Of a stretch of 64,000 nucleotides of DNA, positions 1 through 8,755 are shown one piece after another; within the stretch, counting starts at the first letter, position 1; each line of letters begins with the position of its first letter. This DNA is from Candidatus Fibrimonadaceae bacterium. GTDB lineage: Bacteria; Fibrobacterota; Fibrobacteria; Fibrobacterales; Fibrobacteraceae. The DNA lies in contig JAITFP010000087.1 of NCBI GenBank assembly GCA_031281275.1, positions 38,128 through 102,127 on the forward strand, read 5' to 3'. The notes beneath the pieces are model-generated. The model made no database searches, had not been told where the DNA came from, and worked only from the letters and a program-made list of their open reading frames with translations. A program made the position numbers and the translations under genes.

Positions 1-2
1 GT

Positions 3-872
3 TTTGATGCTTATTTTATAATCAAGCATCCTATGCTCTCAAGGCTTTTGGAAGTTTTGAAGGAAGAAGATGAAAAAATAAGGGTGTCTCTGTCTTGCGA
101 AAAAGAGTTTAGGGCACTTGCAAATAAAAAAGAAAAAGATGGTAAAACCGCATTGATTCACATTACAGATACCTTCTCAGAGTTTTCGGTGTGGGACAAA
201 TCGGAACTAAAATATTTGAATAAAAAAGAAATGGGTTTAAGGGAATTAAAGGAAATTTTCTGGCGCTTGTGCATTTGCTATCATAAAACGCCCAAATTAA
301 CCGAGCACGATTTTGAGTTAAGGCATAATAGCGAATATATGCAAAAATTTTACAATATGGTGAAAAACACAGAAATTTCCGATGATTCCAAAGAACTTTT
401 GTCTTCGGACGATTGCCTTGAATTACTGGAAGGCGCCTCTTGCATTTTTGATAATGAAACCGAAGAAAGTTTTAAGTACAACAGACTTGGATTACCTGGG
501 AAAAACAGGACAAAAACAAAGCTTACAATCAGCAGCTATATTTTATGCTACTTTACTCGTGAGGTCATTCGCAATTTGTTTATGGAAATAAAGCGAGCTA
601 TGTACAACGATAATTTTTGCAAACCAGATTCTATTATTTTGGAGTGTTCATTGCCATTAAAGGGTATAGAAAAACTGGCTAGTGAGATTTTTGAGATTCC
701 AGCTAAAAAGGCGGTTGTAAGGTGGGATGGCGAAACAAGAGAAGACTTGTCTTCGTCTGCTGTTGGGGCTTTGCAGAGCTTAATTGCTCCCGAAGAGAAG
801 AAAGGCAGCACTGGAAATAGGAAAAAAACGGAGAAATTTGGCTTTTTCAATATTTTTACCAAAGTTTCGTAA
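3..872 (+). CDS. ftsA: Degenerate FtsA-like cell-division protein, 5' end outside window
   Basis: The reading frame is open to the left edge, so the N-terminus is missing. Two points suggest FtsA, the actin-like membrane tether of FtsZ. The gene lies 52 bp upstream of ftsZ, and its C-terminal part (SIILECSLPLKGIEKLASEIF...) follows the final FtsA subdomain pattern (VVLTGGGALLPGIxELAxxVF). The expected phosphate-binding motif (IDIGGGTTD in normal FtsA) reads IHITDTFSE here, and the second glycine motif GG has become EC, so ATP binding is doubtful. The C-terminus is basic (KKGSTGNRKKTEKFGFFNIF) and ends in an aromatic stretch, compatible with the amphipathic membrane-targeting helix of FtsA. 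An ATG at 33 exists, but the upstream codons are open, so it is probably internal. The assignment rests on synteny plus weak motifs. Confidence 0.6.
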   Translation, partial: FDAYFIIKHPMLSRLLEVLKEEDEKIRVSLSCEKEFRALANKKEKDGKTALIHITDTFSEFSVWDKSELKYLNKKEMGLRELKEIFWRLCICYHKTPKLTEHDFELRHNSEYMQKFYNMVKNTEISDDSKELLSSDDCLELLEGASCIFDNETEESFKYNRLGLPGKNRTKTKLTISSYILCYFTREVIRNLFMEIKRAMYNDNFCKPDSIILECSLPLKGIEKLASEIFEIPAKKAVVRWDGETREDLSSSAVGALQSLIAPEEKKGSTGNRKKTEKFGFFNIFTKVS

Positions 873-899
873 ATTTTCTAAAGTTTCGTAAATTTTTCT
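861..899 (+). repeat. Tandem 19/20-bp duplication ahead of ftsZ
   Basis: AAAGTTTCGTAAATTTTCT (861-879) is followed at once by AAAGTTTCGTAAATTTTTCT (880-899). The first copy contains the stop codon of the upstream gene; the second runs into the CTATATT -10-like element of ftsZ. It may be a slipped-strand duplication or a doubled regulatory site. Confidence 0.75.
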
Positions 900-919
900 A
901 TATTCAAGATACACGGAGG
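899..919 (+). promoter_or_regulatory. ftsZ -10-like element and Shine-Dalgarno site
   Basis: TATATT at 899-904, preceded by a T-rich run, matches the -10-like motif seen before many genes of this window. GGAGG at 915-919 lies 5 nt before the ftsZ ATG at 925, so this is one of the fewer leadered genes. No convincing -35 box is visible. Confidence 0.5.
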
Positions 920-924
920 TTTTA

Positions 925-2445
925 ATGCCCGATATACCGGAGAAACAGAAGAAAATTTTGCAAGCCTATAAGCAGCGCTATGTTGGGCCGGAAAGTGATA
1001 TTTTGCAAGAACCGTTGAATTTGATTGAAGCAGACGATGAAGCCAAGCGGGAACCTTTAATAGAAAGCGCGGGAAATACCTTTGGTCAGCCAATTCAGGT
1101 TTGCTTTGCCGGAGTAGGCACCTGTGGGGTGAATATTCTTATGAGCCTCAAGTCGCAGATTTCAAAAGACGAGCATTTGATTGATTTTGTGGGTATAAAT
1201 TCCGATGGTGGCTCCATTAGGGAACTTGAAAAAAATGGTTTTCAGCATAATATTGGCTTAGGCAATGATTCTCTCTATTTGGGTGCTGGGGGCGATGTAT
1301 CAATAGCTCAGGCTCAGGGGAAAGAACATTATGAAGAATTTGTGAAAATTTTCAAGCCTGCTGATTTGGCACTTATTGTAACCGGTATGGGAGGCGGTAC
1401 TGGAACAGGAGCTGCGCCTTGGGTTGCAAAAGCCGCAAAAGATGCTCAAAAAGAAAAAAGAAATGCGCTCACCATAGGCGTTACCACAATGCCCAATTTA
1501 GTTGAGTTAGATAGGTTTGAAATAGCGGAGCAGGGCATAGAAGAACTTAAGAAATATGTGGATGCCCTGATTGTGATAGACCAAGCTCGCATAGAAGAGG
1601 TTTTGGACAATGAAGATGCCTCTGCCGATTTAGCTTATGAACTTGTGGATTCTCGTTTTCATACGGTATTGCAATCCATAATGGAAACAGTGACAAAATA
1701 CACCAAACGAAACATAGACTTTGCCGATGTTTGCTCTACTCTCAAAGGTTGCGGAGATGCAATAATAACCACTGTGGAAGCATCGGCTGAAAATGTTGAT
1801 GACATAAAAAAGAAGCTCGCAGAAGCCATAAACGATAAATTGCTATTGAATCATAATGGCAAAGTTGCTTCACGGCTTTTGATTTATCATTTTTACGAAC
1901 CCGGTTATTCCCAAAAAAAGCATTTTGAAGTAGTAAGCGAGGTTCAAAAGCTTTTTGGTTGGACAAAAAAAGAAGGGCATTCCATTGCCCATTATAGCTG
2001 CGTGTTGGATAATCCACCCGAAGGCACGGTTAAATTCCTTAAAATAGGCAACGATTCTGGCGAAGAATACAAAGGCAAAACAAAGGTAATAGTTATGGCT
2101 GGTGGTTTTGTGGATGTTCCGCAAGTTTCGCAGGCTCCACAACCTTCACAACCAAAGATTGTGCCTATTGCACTGCCGCCAGTTAAGCTTCAAACAACCA
2201 ATTCGGCTGTGCAACAACACATTCAAAATATGTTTAAACCTGCGCCACAACCCATTCCGCAGCCAGTTCCACAACCAATTCCACAGCACGTTCCACAACA
2301 TATCCAACAACCTCCGCCAACAATGCCGCTACCGGTGGCACAACATGCACAGGTTGCAAATCCACCTACTAGGGAAACTCCTGTTGTGTCGGATTTTCTT
2401 GAAGATTTTCTTTCAGACGGAAATAAACCTGGTTTCTCGCTATGA
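925..2445 (+). CDS. ftsZ: Cell division GTPase FtsZ, divergent, long C-terminal linker
   Basis: FtsZ polymerises into the cytoplasmic division ring. The tubulin signature GGGTGTG is at residues 156-162 and the T7 synergy loop NIDFADV at 263-269, so GTP binding and hydrolysis look intact. The first glycine loop is GVGTCGVN (about 63-70) instead of the common GVGGGGGN. An extra N-terminal segment of about 55 charged residues precedes the fold. After about residue 385 comes a Pro/Gln-rich linker with repeated PQPIPQPVPQ-like units, then an acidic tail (VSDFLEDFLSDGN) in place of a typical FtsA/ZipA-binding peptide. At 506 aa it is longer than the usual 350-400. The start is supported by GGAGG. 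It overlaps cysS by 4 bp (ATGA), so the two are translationally coupled. Confidence 0.95.
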   Translation: MPDIPEKQKKILQAYKQRYVGPESDILQEPLNLIEADDEAKREPLIESAGNTFGQPIQVCFAGVGTCGVNILMSLKSQISKDEHLIDFVGINSDGGSIRELEKNGFQHNIGLGNDSLYLGAGGDVSIAQAQGKEHYEEFVKIFKPADLALIVTGMGGGTGTGAAPWVAKAAKDAQKEKRNALTIGVTTMPNLVELDRFEIAEQGIEELKKYVDALIVIDQARIEEVLDNEDASADLAYELVDSRFHTVLQSIMETVTKYTKRNIDFADVCSTLKGCGDAIITTVEASAENVDDIKKKLAEAINDKLLLNHNGKVASRLLIYHFYEPGYSQKKHFEVVSEVQKLFGWTKKEGHSIAHYSCVLDNPPEGTVKFLKIGNDSGEEYKGKTKVIVMAGGFVDVPQVSQAPQPSQPKIVPIALPPVKLQTTNSAVQQHIQNMFKPAPQPIPQPVPQPIPQHVPQHIQQPPPTMPLPVAQHAQVANPPTRETPVVSDFLEDFLSDGNKPGFSL

Positions 2446-3857
2446 CAAAAAAAACTTTATCACTCTATAACACTGCAAGCCGCGCTAAAGAAAACTTTAC
2501 GCTTCCAGAAGGAGTTCCAGAAGTTCGCCTTTATGCTTGCGGACCAACCGTTTATCATTACGCCCACATAGGTAACTTGCGTACCTACCTTTTTGAGGAC
2601 TTGCTCCGCAGAAGTCTTGAGTATTTTGGCTTTAAGGTTCGCCACGTTGTGAATATAACCGATGTTGGTCATTTAACAAACGATGAAGATGATGGCGAAG
2701 ACAAAATGGAAAAAGGTGCAGCACGTACAGGGCAAAGTGTTTGGGAAGTAGCGGAATTTTACACGCAAAAATTTAAAGAAGATTTGGAACTTTTAAACAT
2801 ATTGCCGCCTACTATTTGGTGCAAGGCAACAGATTACATAAAAGAGCAAATTGATTTGATAGAAACACTGGAAAAAAATGGCTATACCTATAGCACAAGC
2901 GACGGAATTTATTTTGATTCACTGAAATTTCCAAAATATACAGAATTTGCAAGGCTTGACATTGTGGGTTTAAAAAGCGGAGCACGCATAGATATTGGCG
3001 AAAAGAAATTTGCAACTGATTTTGCATTGTGGAAGTTTAGCCCCAAAGACAAAAAAAGAGCAATGGAATGGGATAGCCCTTGGGGAGTTGGTTTCCCGGG
3101 CTGGCACATAGAATGTTCCGCTATGGCTATGTCTCTTCTTGGTGAAACTCTGGATATTCACTGCGGCGGCACAGACCATATTCGCGTTCATCACACAAAT
3201 GAAATAGCTCAGAGCGAATGTGCCACAGGAAAGCTATTTTCAAGATTTTGGATGCACGGAGAATTTCTTAGAGAAAACAATACCGACAAAATGAGCAAAA
3301 GCAGCGGAGAATTTTTATCCTTGGATGCTTTGATTAGAAAAGGGTTTGACCCTATGGCTTATAGGCTTTTTGCTTTGACAAGCCATTATAGAAATTATTT
3401 GAATTTTAGCTGGGAAGCGATGGGAAATGCAGTGGATTCTCTGATTGCACTGAGAAGAAAAACAGACCCTTTCATTGGTATTGAAGGCAACATTAAAAGC
3501 TTGGAAGCAAGAGAATGGAGCTCGGCTTTTAAAAACGCCATTGCAGATGATTTGAATTCTTCTGCGGCTATTGGCGTATTGAATTTAATGCTTGCAGATA
3601 CATCTATAGAAGATTGTGAAAAAGCCTATCTCATAAAAGAGTTCGATGGTGTTCTTGGGCTTCGCTTGCTGAACAAACCGGAAAAAGTAAAGCGTACCGC
3701 AAAGGAAGAAGCGATGGCAAAAGAACTTATGGAAAAACGAAATGTGGCACGCATTGCAAAAAATTGGGCGGAGAGCGACAGGCTTCGCGATGAATTGCTA
3801 TCCATTGGAGTTATGCTTAAAGATGGCAAAAATGGCACCGAATGGGAATGGAAATGA
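2442..3857 (+). CDS. cysS: Cysteinyl-tRNA synthetase
   Basis: Class I aminoacyl-tRNA synthetase that charges tRNA-Cys in the cytoplasm. The HIGH-type signature HIGN is at residues 42-45 and the KMSKS loop at 283-287. Candidate zinc ligands are seen in YACGPTVY (Cys33), GWHIECSAMA and the HHTNEIAQSE segment. The length of 471 aa is normal for CysRS. Its ATG overlaps the ftsZ stop (ATGA), and its own stop overlaps the preferred ruvA start, so ftsZ, cysS and ruvA form one coupled operon. Nothing looks broken. Confidence 0.97.
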   Translation: MTKKTLSLYNTASRAKENFTLPEGVPEVRLYACGPTVYHYAHIGNLRTYLFEDLLRRSLEYFGFKVRHVVNITDVGHLTNDEDDGEDKMEKGAARTGQSVWEVAEFYTQKFKEDLELLNILPPTIWCKATDYIKEQIDLIETLEKNGYTYSTSDGIYFDSLKFPKYTEFARLDIVGLKSGARIDIGEKKFATDFALWKFSPKDKKRAMEWDSPWGVGFPGWHIECSAMAMSLLGETLDIHCGGTDHIRVHHTNEIAQSECATGKLFSRFWMHGEFLRENNTDKMSKSSGEFLSLDALIRKGFDPMAYRLFALTSHYRNYLNFSWEAMGNAVDSLIALRRKTDPFIGIEGNIKSLEAREWSSAFKNAIADDLNSSAAIGVLNLMLADTSIEDCEKAYLIKEFDGVLGLRLLNKPEKVKRTAKEEAMAKELMEKRNVARIAKNWAESDRLRDELLSIGVMLKDGKNGTEWEWK

Positions 3858-4444
3858 TAGAGAGGCTTCGTGGGTTGCTTGTACATAAGGCTCCCTTGCT
3901 TGCAGTTGTTGAATGTGGTGGAGTGGGATATGGCGTTAATGTGAGCGCCCGCACAGGCGAAATGTTGCCTAGCGAAGGTTCAGAAGTTGTGCTTTTAACT
4001 CACCTTGTTGTACGAGAAGATTCCCTTACCTTTTACGGTTTTTTAGATACACAGGAAAAAGAACTGTTTTTGAAAATGATAGATGTCAATGGTATTGGAC
4101 CAAAGATGGCACAGAGAATTTTAAGCTCCATTTCTCCAGGTGATTTGCTTTCTTTGATTGTAATGGAAGATTCCGTTGGTCTTTCCAAAATAAAGGGCAT
4201 TGGCAAAAAAACTTCTGAAATGCTTGTGCTTGCCTTGAAAGACAAAGCACTTTCCATTTCTGCGACTGCTGGTGAAAATTCATCTGCGAGCTTGCCTTTT
4301 GCAGAACAAGAAGCCGTGCTTGCTTTGCATACCCTTGGGGTAAAAGATCCCGGAGCCAAAAAAGCTGTGGAAAAAGCTTCCGAAATTTTAGGCAGAGGAG
4401 CAGATGCTGGCAAGCTAATTGCAGAAGCATTAAGGCATATATAG
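3854..4444 (+). CDS. ruvA: Holliday junction DNA helicase subunit RuvA
   Basis: RuvA binds four-way DNA junctions and loads the RuvB motor in recombination. The protein begins MIERLRGLLVH, the usual RuvA opening (MIGxLRG), when started at the ATG of 3854; the in-frame ATG at 3842 adds only four residues inside cysS and is less likely. Two helix-hairpin-helix segments are visible (VNGIGPKMAQRIL and IKGIGKKTSEMLVLALKDK), and the C-terminal RuvB-binding domain (EAVLALHTLGV...) is present. Length about 196 aa, normal. No ruvB or ruvC lies nearby. It overlaps the convergent sensor kinase by 15 bp. Confidence 0.95.
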   Translation: MIERLRGLLVHKAPLLAVVECGGVGYGVNVSARTGEMLPSEGSEVVLLTHLVVREDSLTFYGFLDTQEKELFLKMIDVNGIGPKMAQRILSSISPGDLLSLIVMEDSVGLSKIKGIGKKTSEMLVLALKDKALSISATAGENSSASLPFAEQEAVLALHTLGVKDPGAKKAVEKASEILGRGADAGKLIAEALRHI

Positions 4445-6691
4445 CCTTTGCAAAACGGTTAAAACGTCGTTGCTTTTCACAGGGGATAAAAGACATTCGA
4501 ATTTTGGATGATACAATTTTATTTTTGCAATTTTATCATTTTTCTTATGGAATACCAATATAACCTTTGGGAACATTTCTTGGATTTTTTGTATTTGGTT
4601 ATCTGAAAAATCATCTGCTTCGGCTATAAGCAAATCCCGATTGTTAAGGCTAAAAATGGTTTTCATGTCTGTAGATTCTTCTGCGATTCCTTCAACGGCT
4701 TCTACACATTCTTTGATAAATGAAAGTATTTGTTTATCTTGGTTGTAAATTACAACTTTCTGATGTTTTTCATTTAGGAATTTTTTATAGAATTCATTTT
4801 CTTTTGTTTTGAGAGACAAAAGAAAATGAAACCGGCTACCTTTTTTATCGCTTTGGACTTCTAAATTGGAGTTCATAGCTTGCAAAATATTTTTAGATAT
4901 TGTGAGACCAAGCCCAGAACCTCCGTATTTTCTGGTGTGCCCAGAGTCTATTTGTTCAAATGGCTCAAATATTTTCTTGATTTTTTCTTTTGGAATTCCA
5001 ATTCCCGTGTCAATTATTTCAAAGTGTATTTTTTGCTCGTCTTCATTTGTTTCTGGATTAATTAATAATTTTACCGAGCCTTCAGTTGTGAATTTCATTG
5101 CGTTGCTAATCAAATTTACCAAAACCTGTTTTAATCTTATAGGGTCTGTTTTTATAAATTTTGGCATATAAATAGATGGCAAAACATAAAATTTAATGGG
5201 CTTGTAAATCAAGTAGTGGCTGCAAACGCTTATCAAATCGTCGCATAGCGAGAATATGTCAACCCATTCCTCTTCTATTTTAAGATTTCCGGCTTCAATT
5301 TTTGAAAAATCTAATATGTTGTTAAATGTATCGCGCAAATGGTAAGAGGATATCTCTATGTTATTGCACCATTCCCTTTGCTCATCGTTTAAATTTGTGC
5401 TTTTGCTCAGTAGCAATTCTGAAAATCCAAGCATTGAGTTTAGGGGATTTCTTATTTCGTGGCTCATGTTTGCCAAAAATAAGCTCTTTGCCTTGCTTGC
5501 CTTTTCAACGGCATGTTTTTCTTGCAACAGTTTTCTGTTTGAATATTTGAAATATGAATAAAAAGAAAATCCGAGTAGCAATATAATCACAAGTTCTGCA
5601 ATAATGGCGTTTTTCATATTATATACATACTGCTGGTACTTGCTTATTATCCAAGATTCCTCCTTGTTAAGCCTGATTGTTTCTGGAGGAAGTTTATATA
5701 GTTTCAATTTTCTCTTTGCGGCTGCATTGTCGTCCACCATAGGCATATTTGAAGTTCTTTTAAATCCAGAATTATAAGTATCATTTCCAGCGAGGATTGC
5801 CTCGGCAATTAATCCTATGTTTTTTCCCATTAAAGACGCAAGAATTATATTTCCACCAATAACTCCGTTTTGTATTCCAATATCCCAAAATGAATATACC
5901 GGGGCTGTGCTGTTGCTGTCCACATATTTGGTCATATCTTGCCATAATTTTTGCGGATTTTTGGTGGAACCATTTAGCTCTACACCTACCAACACAACAG
6001 CATCTTGGCTTGGATTCAAATGCCTAAGGGAGTCTGCAAGGCTTTCCAGTGATGGCTTTTTCCATTCTTCCAGATTTATGTTTTTTTGCATAGATATGGT
6101 GGAGTTCAATTGCTCACTTACATCTTTGCTGGCATCTGTGTTGTCGGTTATGAATATAATTCTTTTGACATTGCCTTGTATGCGTTGTATAAAATCTATT
6201 TGAGCAGGCAAATCGTAAAATTCATAAATGCCAGACCATAAGGATTTTTTTGGTGCTATAGAGTCCATTTGCTCTAATGATAACTCTGTGCTTTCGGAAT
6301 CCAGAGGTTCAATAAATTCTGTTGGTTCTGGTTCAGATACCGACTCGGCTTGCAGCTTGCTTATTCCACAAGCTACTATAGGAACGTTTTCCCACAATAT
6401 GTTTTCGTGGTTTTTCACATAATTAAATGCAGTTTGGTCCACTGTTATAATCACATCAAATTTCATGTTTATATCTATATATTTTTGCAGCATGGAGTTA
6501 ATTAGCTCTTCGCGCATATCAATATCTTCTATATGAATATTCATATTGCTTTTTCTTAACACATCTTGTATAGCCCTAGTGATATCATTTGTTTTTACAA
6601 ATCCTTGATTATAGGAATTAAGCACAAGCACATTTTGATATGCAAAAGCCGATACCACCCAAACAATGGCAAAAAATACAGATTTTTTCAT
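4430..6691 (-). CDS. Sensor histidine kinase with periplasmic ABC-substrate-binding-like domain and degenerate receiver
   Basis: The chosen start (6691) gives MKKSVFFAIVWVVSAFA, a signal peptide; an upstream in-frame ATG at 6868 would run through apt and is unlikely. Residues about 20-340 resemble the ABC transporter substrate-binding fold often fused to sensor kinases (VLVLNSYNQGF at the start). One transmembrane helix lies near 362-380. HisKA has phosphoacceptor His411 (MSHEIRNPLNS); HATPase_c has the N box (Asn530), DTGIGIP (561-567) and GSGLGL (591-596). The last 120 residues look like a receiver domain, but the phosphorylatable Asp region reads DLLIAEADDF and the KP motif reads SPVKS, so it may be inactive. 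No response regulator is adjacent. The ligand is unknown. Confidence 0.88.
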   Translation of the reverse strand: MKKSVFFAIVWVVSAFAYQNVLVLNSYNQGFVKTNDITRAIQDVLRKSNMNIHIEDIDMREELINSMLQKYIDINMKFDVIITVDQTAFNYVKNHENILWENVPIVACGISKLQAESVSEPEPTEFIEPLDSESTELSLEQMDSIAPKKSLWSGIYEFYDLPAQIDFIQRIQGNVKRIIFITDNTDASKDVSEQLNSTISMQKNINLEEWKKPSLESLADSLRHLNPSQDAVVLVGVELNGSTKNPQKLWQDMTKYVDSNSTAPVYSFWDIGIQNGVIGGNIILASLMGKNIGLIAEAILAGNDTYNSGFKRTSNMPMVDDNAAAKRKLKLYKLPPETIRLNKEESWIISKYQQYVYNMKNAIIAELVIILLLGFSFYSYFKYSNRKLLQEKHAVEKASKAKSLFLANMSHEIRNPLNSMLGFSELLLSKSTNLNDEQREWCNNIEISSYHLRDTFNNILDFSKIEAGNLKIEEEWVDIFSLCDDLISVCSHYLIYKPIKFYVLPSIYMPKFIKTDPIRLKQVLVNLISNAMKFTTEGSVKLLINPETNEDEQKIHFEIIDTGIGIPKEKIKKIFEPFEQIDSGHTRKYGGSGLGLTISKNILQAMNSNLEVQSDKKGSRFHFLLSLKTKENEFYKKFLNEKHQKVVIYNQDKQILSFIKECVEAVEGIAEESTDMKTIFSLNNRDLLIAEADDFSDNQIQKIQEMFPKVILVFHKKNDKIAKIKLYHPKFECLLSPVKSNDVLTVLQRLYMP

Positions 6692-6741
6692 TATGCTACA
6701 AAAAGGCATAGGGGTAATGTAGAAAACGTTTGGGGTTTTAC

Positions 6742-6754
6742 TATATTTTCTGGC
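6742..6754 (+). promoter_or_regulatory. Leaderless-type promoter of apt
   Basis: TATATT at 6742-6747 ends 7 nt before the apt ATG at 6755. With a normal distance from -10 element to transcription start, the mRNA would begin at or next to the start codon. No Shine-Dalgarno site is present. Confidence 0.5.
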
Positions 6755-7270
6755 ATGGATATTAAATCTTTTATTCGTGATATTCCAGATTTCCCTCAAT
6801 CTGGGGTAATTTTCAGGGATATTACGCCACTTATGTCTAATGGGGAGGCTTTTAAGTTTGTTGTTCAAAAAATGGCAGAGCCATTTAGAAGTGCTGGCAT
6901 CCAGAATGTTGCGGCTATAGAGTCAAGGGGATTCTTTTTTGGTTCTTGCGTTGCCATTGAGCTAGGCTGCGGATTTACTCCCATTCGCAAAAAGGGCAAG
7001 CTACCGTGGCAAACAGATTCCGAAGACTATTCTTTGGAATATGGCACAGCAACCATAGAAATCCACAAAGATGCTTTTAGCAAGGGCGAGCGAGTTTTGC
7101 TGTTAGACGATGTTCTGGCAACAGGTGGAACCATTTCTGCGGCGGCACGTTTAGTGGAAAAACAGGGAGCTTTGGTAAGTGGAATGGTATTTTTGGTAGA
7201 ACTAGATTTTTTGCAAGGTCGCAAAAACATAAAAGTAAACTGCCCCGTGCATTCCATAGTGCATTATTAG
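6755..7270 (+). CDS. apt: Adenine phosphoribosyltransferase
   Basis: Salvages adenine with PRPP to AMP in the cytoplasm. Starting at 6755 (MDIKSFIRDIPDFPQSGVIF) the protein has 171 aa, the usual size; an open extension to 6566 lacks homology and would overlap the divergent kinase. The PRPP-binding loop is VLLLDDVLATGGT and the adenine-binding region FRDITPL is intact. The gene is divergent from the sensor kinase (63 bp apart) and has a -10-like TATATT only 7 nt before the ATG. nfeD follows after 20 bp with its own putative promoter. Confidence 0.96.
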   Translation: MDIKSFIRDIPDFPQSGVIFRDITPLMSNGEAFKFVVQKMAEPFRSAGIQNVAAIESRGFFFGSCVAIELGCGFTPIRKKGKLPWQTDSEDYSLEYGTATIEIHKDAFSKGERVLLLDDVLATGGTISAAARLVEKQGALVSGMVFLVELDFLQGRKNIKVNCPVHSIVHY

Positions 7271-7290
7271 AAATTTTCTAATTTTGCAGT

Positions 7291-8730
7291 ATGTTTCGTT
7301 TATTAACTCTAATATTAATCAGTGCCTCCTTTGCTTTTGCAAACCCCGAAACGGGGAGCAAAACTGCTGCTTGGATAACCCTTGAAGGCGATGTTGATCC
7401 CGGCATGAGCGACTATGCGCGCCGTGCCATAGCAGAAGCGGTTGCAAGAAAGCCAGATTTAATAGTTTTTGAAGTAAATACCTTTGGTGGTCGCTTGGAT
7501 GCCGCCTTTGATATTGTGGACACAATAACAGCTTTAAAAATTCCAACCATTGCTCTGGTGCAAAAAAAAGCCATAAGTGCAGGAGCCTTAATTGCCCTTT
7601 CCAGCGATAAGCTCTATATGCTCCCCAGCACAACCATTGGCGATTGCGCCCCCATAGTGCAAAACTCCGATGGTCAACCTCAAATTGTAGGCGAAAAAAT
7701 ACAATCTCCATTAAGGGCAAAATTCCGCAATTTAGCAGAGAGAAACGGGCACCCGCGCCTGCTCTCGGAAGCCTTTGTTAGTCCCGACTTGGGTGTTATG
7801 GAACTTTCCAACAAAGACACTACCATTTATGTGAATGTTGCCGAATATAGCGATATGCCCGAAGAGGAGCAAAAGAAATGGACAAGCAAAAAAACTCTTG
7901 TGAGGGCAGGCGAGCTTTTGACAATGACAAATGAGGAAGCCCAGCGTTTGAAATTTTCAAAAGGGACCCCAGAAAACATAGAGGCTTTTAAAAAAGAAAT
8001 AGGCATAACAAGAACTGAGATTATTGAAATATCATGGGCAGAAAAGTTGACGAGATTCATAGGCGCAATATCTGGGATTTTAATGATACTGGGCTTTGGG
8101 GCTCTTTATATGGAATTTAAAACACCAGGTTTTGGCATTTTCGGTGTTATAGGCATTGTGCTTTTGGCAACCGTATTTTTAGGTCAATATGCGAGCAACC
8201 TGCACGATAAACTCCCCCTAGTTTTGCTTTGCCTAGGCGTTGTATTTATGCTTTTGGAAATTTTCGTTTTACCCGGTGCCATGATTTGCGGTGCGCTTGG
8301 GATAGTATGCTTTGTGGCAGCTCTAGCTTTGTCTTTTGATGGCTCAAATTTACCAGATTTTGCGCCTACGTTAGGTTCTCTCTCAAATTGGCAATATGGT
8401 TTGATATATATAATGTTATGTGCGGTGCTAGCCTTGTCTTTGCCCATTGTCGCTTCAAAATATTTAATCCCAATGCTCCCAGATTCTTTAACTCCAATAA
8501 ACAAAACCGATTTGTCCAAAGCATATTCCCCCGTTGAAGAATTTGTTGAGGAAATAAAAAAAGGCGATAGAGGCGTAGCCTTAACAGATTTACGCCCTTG
8601 CGGTCACGCAAAGTTTGGGGATAAAATGTTTGATGCCCAGTCTAGGAGCGATTTTATAGTGGCTGGTTCTGAGCTTAAGGTTGATTTTGTGGAGGCAGGG
8701 AAGGTTTGGGTAGTTAAGACTAAAATATGA
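7291..8730 (+). CDS. NfeD-family membrane serine protease (long form)
   Basis: Long NfeD proteins combine a ClpP-like serine protease domain with membrane helices and a C-terminal OB-fold, and commonly act with SPFH/stomatin proteins in membrane quality control. Seen here: a signal peptide (MFRLLTLILISASFAFA), a ClpP-class core (about 25-240) with the catalytic-serine region AISAGALIAL and a candidate general-base Lys in EKIQSPLRAKFRNLAE, then four to five hydrophobic helices (about 260-400), then a soluble OB-like tail (GDRGVALTDLRPCGHAKFGDKMFDAQS). Length 479 aa, normal. No stomatin partner is adjacent. A TAATTT at 7279-7284 lies 6 nt before the ATG. Confidence 0.9.
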   Translation: MFRLLTLILISASFAFANPETGSKTAAWITLEGDVDPGMSDYARRAIAEAVARKPDLIVFEVNTFGGRLDAAFDIVDTITALKIPTIALVQKKAISAGALIALSSDKLYMLPSTTIGDCAPIVQNSDGQPQIVGEKIQSPLRAKFRNLAERNGHPRLLSEAFVSPDLGVMELSNKDTTIYVNVAEYSDMPEEEQKKWTSKKTLVRAGELLTMTNEEAQRLKFSKGTPENIEAFKKEIGITRTEIIEISWAEKLTRFIGAISGILMILGFGALYMEFKTPGFGIFGVIGIVLLATVFLGQYASNLHDKLPLVLLCLGVVFMLLEIFVLPGAMICGALGIVCFVAALALSFDGSNLPDFAPTLGSLSNWQYGLIYIMLCAVLALSLPIVASKYLIPMLPDSLTPINKTDLSKAYSPVEEFVEEIKKGDRGVALTDLRPCGHAKFGDKMFDAQSRSDFIVAGSELKVDFVEAGKVWVVKTKI

Positions 8731-8755
8731 ATAATTCTAAAATAAGAGACTATAG

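Noticed and set aside
2200..2340. Pro/Gln repeats in ftsZ as a mobile or CRISPR-like repeat
   Set aside because: They are low-complexity coding repeats of the FtsZ linker with no spacer structure.
6566..6754. N-terminal extension of apt
   Set aside because: It overlaps the signal-peptide region of the divergent kinase; the family begins at MDIKSF and the 171-aa length is standard.
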